Below, in pieces: positions 5,814 through 9,360 of a stretch of DNA of 9,360 nt (positions are counted from its first letter, which is position 1; every line of letters starts with the position of its first letter). Source of the stretch: Bacteroidota bacterium (lineage in GTDB: Bacteria; Bacteroidota; Bacteroidia; B-17B0; B-17BO); assembly GCA_025356715.1 (NCBI GenBank), contig JANXRU010000157.1, positions 1 through 9,360 of the forward strand, read 5' to 3'. Under the pieces are notes generated by a model that worked only from the letters and a program-made list of their open reading frames with translations, was not told the DNA's origin and did not search any database. The translations under genes were made by a program, and so were the position numbers.

Positions 5814-8009
5814 CTAAATAGTTTTTTTTAGGCTATCTAAAATGGAGGTTAATTCAAAAACAGCCTGATTACAGGTTGTTTTCACTTCATTAAAAATTAA
5901 TTCTACTTCTTGTATGTTTTTTTTCTTTAAAGCTAAATCTTCTATATGTGTAAGTTTTGGTAATAAGGTTTCCATTCCCATAAATCCAATGGATGTTTTC
6001 ATCTTATGAGAAATACTTTGAATGGCAATAAAATCATTTTCAGAGATGGCTTGTTCAAGCTCAGAAATTTCATTCGGGTTTTGCTCTAAAAAAATAGTTA
6101 TTATTTCAATGATAAAAGTATTATTACCTCTAGATAGCGAGTATAAGTTTTCTACATTAATTGTTTTAAATGCGGTTTCAGAAGCAGTTGATTTTTTATT
6201 ATGATCATCACCTATAAAAGAATTAATAGTATTAAAGAGATCTATTTCTTTGAATGGTTTAGAGATGTAATCATTCATTCCATAACTTTTGCATTTTTCG
6301 CGTTCATTGGCCATGATGTTAGCGGTCATCGCTATAATAGGCACAGCGCTTTTAAACTCTTCACGTATTTTTTTTGTAGTATGATACCCGTCTAATAATG
6401 GCATTTGTATGTCCATTAAAACTAAATCATAGTGCTTTTTAGTAAACTTTTCTAATGCTTCTATACCATTTTCTGCAATATCAACTTCTAGTCCAAAATT
6501 AATTAAATATGTTGAAGCCAATTTTTGATTTAATTTATTATCCTCAGCAAGTAAAACACAAAGTGACTTTTCGTTTTTAATAAGCATTTGCGCGGTTGTA
6601 TTTTCGACTTGTATACTGTTTTCTTCAAATGAAATAGGGTAACTAATTGTTACAGTAAATTCAGACCCTACACTCTCTTTGCTTTTCAAATGAATTTCTC
6701 CATTTTGTATTTCCACTAATTGTTTAACGATTGCTAAGCCAAGGCCATTACCACCATATTTTCGTGTAGTCTCTGTATTTCCTTGATTAAATCTTTCAAA
6801 AATGCTATTGGCCTTATCGGCTGGAATGCCTATGCCCGTATCTTTTATTTTAAATACAAATTGTACTATATCGCGCTCAATGCTTTTAATTTCACAAACA
6901 AGTGTTACTTTTCCAAATTGAGTAAATTTAATAGCGTTATTAATCAAATTAATTAATATTTGAGTTAAACGTGTTGGATCTCCAAAAATGTTTTTAGGTA
7001 TTTTTTTGTCGAGTATTATATCAAAGCTGATGTTTTTTTCAGAAGCTTTTTGTGCGAACATAACCTCTAAAGAATTTAATAACTCCAAAACATTAAACGA
7101 AATTTTTTCAATGGTTAACTTACCAGCTTCTATTTTCGAAAAATCTAAAATATCATTTATAATATTTAATAGGTTAGAACCGCTTGTTTTAACAGCCATT
7201 AAGTAATCGTATTGTGTTTTATCTAGTTTAGTCTTTTCTAATAGATTAGAAAAACCTAAAATAGAATTCATGGGTGTTCGAATTTCATGGCTCATATTAG
7301 CCATAAATTGTTCTTTCATGATGGCATTTTCGTCGGCTTGTTTTTTTGCAACACGTAATTTATCTTCTAATTTGTTTCGCGTATTGATGTCCGTAATTAA
7401 TATAATAACTGCTGCTAGAGCTGTTATAAAACCTAAGGTAATTTCTAAATAGCTCCACCCTTTTGAGGCGCTTACATATTCAACACTGTTATCTAATAAC
7501 ACTTTAGTTGTTTTACTTAAGCTATCATTAATTTCATCAACCGTGTTGGTTATTTCAGTTAATGTATTGATGTTACCATCAGACGAACTTGTATTTTCGT
7601 TAGGAATACTCATGCTGTTAGCACTTAATCCCTTTGCCTCCATTAATTTTTTATAGGTTAATTCTTTTAATTTGTAAAAAGCTTCTTCTTCTGGTTTCCC
7701 AGAAAAATATTTTTCCATACTTTTTAAATATGTTTTAGTTTCGCTTTCTTTTAATTTATAAGCTTCCAGAAACTTACCATCTCCAGTTACCATATAGCCT
7801 CTTTGTTTACTTTCTAATACAGAAATGTTGCTTTTAAAAGATTTCATTAACTCTGAAATACGATAAGCACTATAAAGTTCAGTATTATTTGCCGACATTC
7901 TTGTTATATAATAGTTGGCAGAAAATGCAATAAACAAAACCAAGCAAATACTTATCATGGAACTTATGATAATAATTGATTTTGTATATGTTTTTAATTG
8001 GTCTTTCAA
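5814..8009 (-). CDS. Membrane hybrid sensor histidine kinase: CHASE3-HisKA-HATPase-REC-Hpt
   Basis: This 731-residue phosphorelay sensor has transmembrane helices at about 11-34 and 187-207 enclosing a CHASE3-type helical sensor (typical ESKQRGYMVTGD at 66-77). The kinase core has the H-box MSHEIRTP with phospho-acceptor H241, the N-box around N354-N358, DTGIGIP (390-396) and GGNGLGLAI (419-427). A receiver domain at about 483-600 has E489/D490, phospho-acceptor D533, T562 and K584. A C-terminal Hpt domain has H668 in SHKMK. All catalytic residues are intact, so a complete His-Asp-His relay is expected. The final receiver must be a response regulator elsewhere, since none is in the window. 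The start is TTG at 8009 (minus strand), and an in-frame stop lies seven codons upstream (8030-8028). The next methionine falls inside the first membrane helix. It lies between two paralogous TPR genes on the same strand, which suggests but does not prove that it senses or controls this envelope locus. Confidence 0.95.
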   Translation of the reverse strand: MKDQLKTYTKSIIIISSMISICLVLFIAFSANYYITRMSANNTELYSAYRISELMKSFKSNISVLESKQRGYMVTGDGKFLEAYKLKESETKTYLKSMEKYFSGKPEEEAFYKLKELTYKKLMEAKGLSANSMSIPNENTSSSDGNINTLTEITNTVDEINDSLSKTTKVLLDNSVEYVSASKGWSYLEITLGFITALAAVIILITDINTRNKLEDKLRVAKKQADENAIMKEQFMANMSHEIRTPMNSILGFSNLLEKTKLDKTQYDYLMAVKTSGSNLLNIINDILDFSKIEAGKLTIEKISFNVLELLNSLEVMFAQKASEKNISFDIILDKKIPKNIFGDPTRLTQILINLINNAIKFTQFGKVTLVCEIKSIERDIVQFVFKIKDTGIGIPADKANSIFERFNQGNTETTRKYGGNGLGLAIVKQLVEIQNGEIHLKSKESVGSEFTVTISYPISFEENSIQVENTTAQMLIKNEKSLCVLLAEDNKLNQKLASTYLINFGLEVDIAENGIEALEKFTKKHYDLVLMDIQMPLLDGYHTTKKIREEFKSAVPIIAMTANIMANEREKCKSYGMNDYISKPFKEIDLFNTINSFIGDDHNKKSTASETAFKTINVENLYSLSRGNNTFIIEIITIFLEQNPNEISELEQAISENDFIAIQSISHKMKTSIGFMGMETLLPKLTHIEDLALKKKNIQEVELIFNEVKTTCNQAVFELTSILDSLKKTI

Positions 8010-8064
8010 TGGAATTAAAGAAGCAAATTAAGAATTATTAATTAGATTAATGGTTCTGTTAAAT

Positions 8065-8087
8065 TTGAAAAATAAAACATTTTTCAA
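8065..8087. repeat. Perfect 9-base inverted repeat between TPR gene and kinase
   Basis: TTGAAAAAT (8065-8073) and ATTTTTCAA (8079-8087) are exact reverse complements around a 5-base spacer. It sits 22 bases past the stop of the TPR gene at 8109 and 56 bases before the kinase start. It could be a weak terminator for the former or an operator for the latter. The stem has only two G-C pairs and no T-run follows it on the minus strand, so a protein-binding site is at least as likely as a terminator. Confidence 0.4.
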
Positions 8088-8108
8088 GACAATAATCAAA
8101 CAGAATAA

Positions 8109-8705
8109 CTAAAGTTTTTTGAGGGCGGTTTTCGCTTCTTCTGATTGAGGATTGTATTCAAGCGCTTTTGAGAAGTGTAGTTTTGCTTCAGGATTTTTTG
8201 CTTGAGCCATTAAAATTTTACCAAAAAGCAAATTGCTGTCATAGTCAAAAGGATATAATTTTAAAACTCTTGAAACAAAGGTTGTTGCATTCAAGTAGTC
8301 TTTTCGGGTATTGTAGATACTTGCTAAACGGTAATTAGCAATAGAGTTATTAGGATCCAATTTAACAATCTCTAAGTAAACCAATAAAACACTATTCCAA
8401 TTCCCAACAGTGGATATCGGTAATACTAAACCAAAGCGAGCTTCAATAGATGATGGTTCTGCAGAAACAGCTTTTCTATAACATTGTTCAGATCTCACGT
8501 AATCTTTACTTAAATAATATAACCATCCTAATCTTAAATTGATTTGATAAGAATCGGAATGCAATTCTGTTAAAGAATTAATTGCTTTACTGTATTGAGT
8601 TTCATATTCAAAAGCGTAACTTTTTGAAAAGGCAACATCGGCGCTTTGTTGAGCATGTGAATGTAAAGACATAATTATTAACGAGGAGAATAATATGTTT
8701 TTCAT
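8109..8705 (-). CDS. Small exported TPR protein (module copy C)
   Basis: The protein is 198 residues from ATG at 8705. A TTG two codons upstream (8711) would only add two residues, and the ATG gives a cleaner signal peptide (MKNILFSSLIIMSLHSHAQ, cleavage before the first or second Q). The mature part is the same TPR module as at 2381 and 4476. It has FSKSY, INLRLGWLYYL, an EP.S.EA turn, a GNWNSV segment, IVKLDPNN, a YPFDYDSNLL landmark and a closing repeat. It is closest in plan to copy A because it keeps the WN turn that copy B1 lacks. It lies between rsmA (124-base gap) and the histidine kinase (99-base gap), all on the minus strand. A periplasmic protein-binding role is inferred from TPRs and the signal peptide. 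No catalytic residues are evident. It might serve as an accessory to the CHASE3 kinase. Confidence 0.9.
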   Translation of the reverse strand: MKNILFSSLIIMSLHSHAQQSADVAFSKSYAFEYETQYSKAINSLTELHSDSYQINLRLGWLYYLSKDYVRSEQCYRKAVSAEPSSIEARFGLVLPISTVGNWNSVLLVYLEIVKLDPNNSIANYRLASIYNTRKDYLNATTFVSRVLKLYPFDYDSNLLFGKILMAQAKNPEAKLHFSKALEYNPQSEEAKTALKKL

Positions 8706-8829
8706 GGCCAAATTTTTAGATTGAGAAATTAGAACTTTAATAATGATGTTTAAAGATATTGTTTTTTTAAATAAGAATTTAAATAGGTGTTACAAGAGAG
8801 GTAATTAATCTATTTTTGTAGGTGAAAGC
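8706..8829. other. Gap between rsmA and the TPR gene
   Basis: This AT-rich spacer holds no gene. GAGGTAA at 8798-8804, about 93-99 bases upstream of the TPR start at 8705, matches the core of the TTTACCTC word found upstream of the two other units. I see no strong terminator hairpin after rsmA and no clear TAnnTTTG promoter for the TPR gene. Confidence 0.3.
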
Positions 8830-9360
8830 TTATTTTGTTAACGCTTTTTCAATGGAGTTAGTTAATTCAACAAATTGTGAAACAGATAATTGTTCAGCCC
8901 TTTTGTCTAAATAGTCTGATTCTACTGCCGAATTTCCACTTAACACTTTAACAGAATTTCGAACCGTTTTTCTTCGCTGATTAAATGAAGCTTTTACCAC
9001 TTTGAAAAACAATTCTTCATCACAATTTAATTTGTGGGTTGTGTTTCGAGTTAATCGTATAACTGCTGATTTTACTTTTGGTGGCGGATTAAAAACATGT
9101 TCACTTACTGTAAATAAATATTCTATTTTATAAAAGGCTTGCAATAATACGCTTAGGATGCCATAGGCTTTAGTACCTGGTTTTTCGGCAATACGCACTG
9201 CTACTTCTTTTTGAAACATCCCTACTAAAGCAGAGACATCGGCGCGATGCTCTAACACCTTAAACATAATTTGCGTTGAAATATTATAAGGAAAATTACC
9301 AATCACTTTAAAATTTCCTTTGGAGGCAAAAGGTGTTAAATCTGCTTGCAAAAAATCTTG
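8830..9360 (-). CDS. rsmA: 16S rRNA dimethyladenosine transferase RsmA (KsgA), C-terminal part
   Basis: The frame is open to the window edge, so this is the C-terminal 176 residues of a protein usually about 260 long. The N-terminal SAM-binding motifs lie beyond the window. RsmA dimethylates the two adjacent adenines in the 3' terminal helix of 16S rRNA during late assembly of the small ribosomal subunit, using S-adenosylmethionine. Visible family features are a partial acidic motif (QDFLQADL at the edge), the catalytic NFPY (motif IV, N-x-P-Y) followed by NIST, FQKEVAVRI with KPGTKAYG, VFNPPPKVKSAV, and the C-terminal FNQRRKTVRNS. A TTG near 9351 is an internal leucine codon, not the start. 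This is a housekeeping gene whose position beside the envelope locus looks incidental, though readthrough into the downstream TPR gene is possible. Confidence 0.97.
   Translation of the reverse strand, partial: QDFLQADLTPFASKGNFKVIGNFPYNISTQIMFKVLEHRADVSALVGMFQKEVAVRIAEKPGTKAYGILSVLLQAFYKIEYLFTVSEHVFNPPPKVKSAVIRLTRNTTHKLNCDEELFFKVVKASFNQRRKTVRNSVKVLSGNSAVESDYLDKRAEQLSVSQFVELTNSIEKALTK

Noticed and set aside
6022..7452. Several 60-72 codon plus-strand open frames opposite the histidine kinase
   Set aside because: All overlap conserved kinase, receiver and Hpt coding on the other strand. Their hydrophobic look comes from reverse-complemented AT-rich codons.
8829..9351. rsmA read as a short complete gene starting at TTG 9351
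   Set aside because: The frame stays open to the window edge (Q-D-F before that leucine), and the family has an N-terminal SAM domain that must lie outside the window.
1..9360. CRISPR array, tRNA, insertion sequence or phage remnant
   Set aside because: I saw no spaced direct repeats, cloverleaf, transposase or integrase motifs, or terminal inverted repeats with target duplications.

Overview
The window is AT-rich with short intergenic gaps, and the genes read as Bacteroidota. Exported proteins have N-termini ending in A-Q or S-Q, the Shine-Dalgarno signals are weak or absent, and the hybrid histidine kinase and rsmA product resemble flavobacterial or sphingobacterial forms. I cannot place it more finely from the sequence.

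Layout. Positions 172-4328 hold a tight three-gene plus-strand operon (gaps of 1 and 7 bases). Its genes are a urea-transporter-family channel fused to an M23 zinc peptidase domain plus an unassigned C-terminal region, a small exported TPR protein, and an exported TPR/outer-membrane beta-barrel protein with a proline-rich insert. Converging on it from the minus strand are an exported TPR protein built from two tandem copies of the small TPR module (4476-5672), a CHASE3 hybrid histidine kinase with receiver and Hpt domains (5814-8009), another small exported TPR protein (8109-8705), and the C-terminal two thirds of rsmA (8830 to the window end).

How they may work together. The small TPR module occurs four times in three genes: once at 2381, twice at 4476 and once at 8109. 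A related TPR stretch precedes the barrel at 3006. Because the same module sits on both sides of the histidine kinase and inside the transporter operon, I infer one envelope locus: inner-membrane channel with a wall-peptidase domain, periplasmic TPR adaptors, an outer-membrane barrel and a sensor kinase. This is the candidate undescribed system here. Substrate, partners and output are not shown by the sequence: no urease, ammonium-handling gene or DNA-binding response regulator lies in the window. rsmA is an ordinary housekeeping neighbour.

Noncoding signals are weak. They include a 12-base word shared by two of the upstream regions, several AT-rich inverted repeats between genes, and a possible two-stem structure between the convergent units. 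No tRNA, rRNA, CRISPR array, transposase or confident riboswitch was seen.
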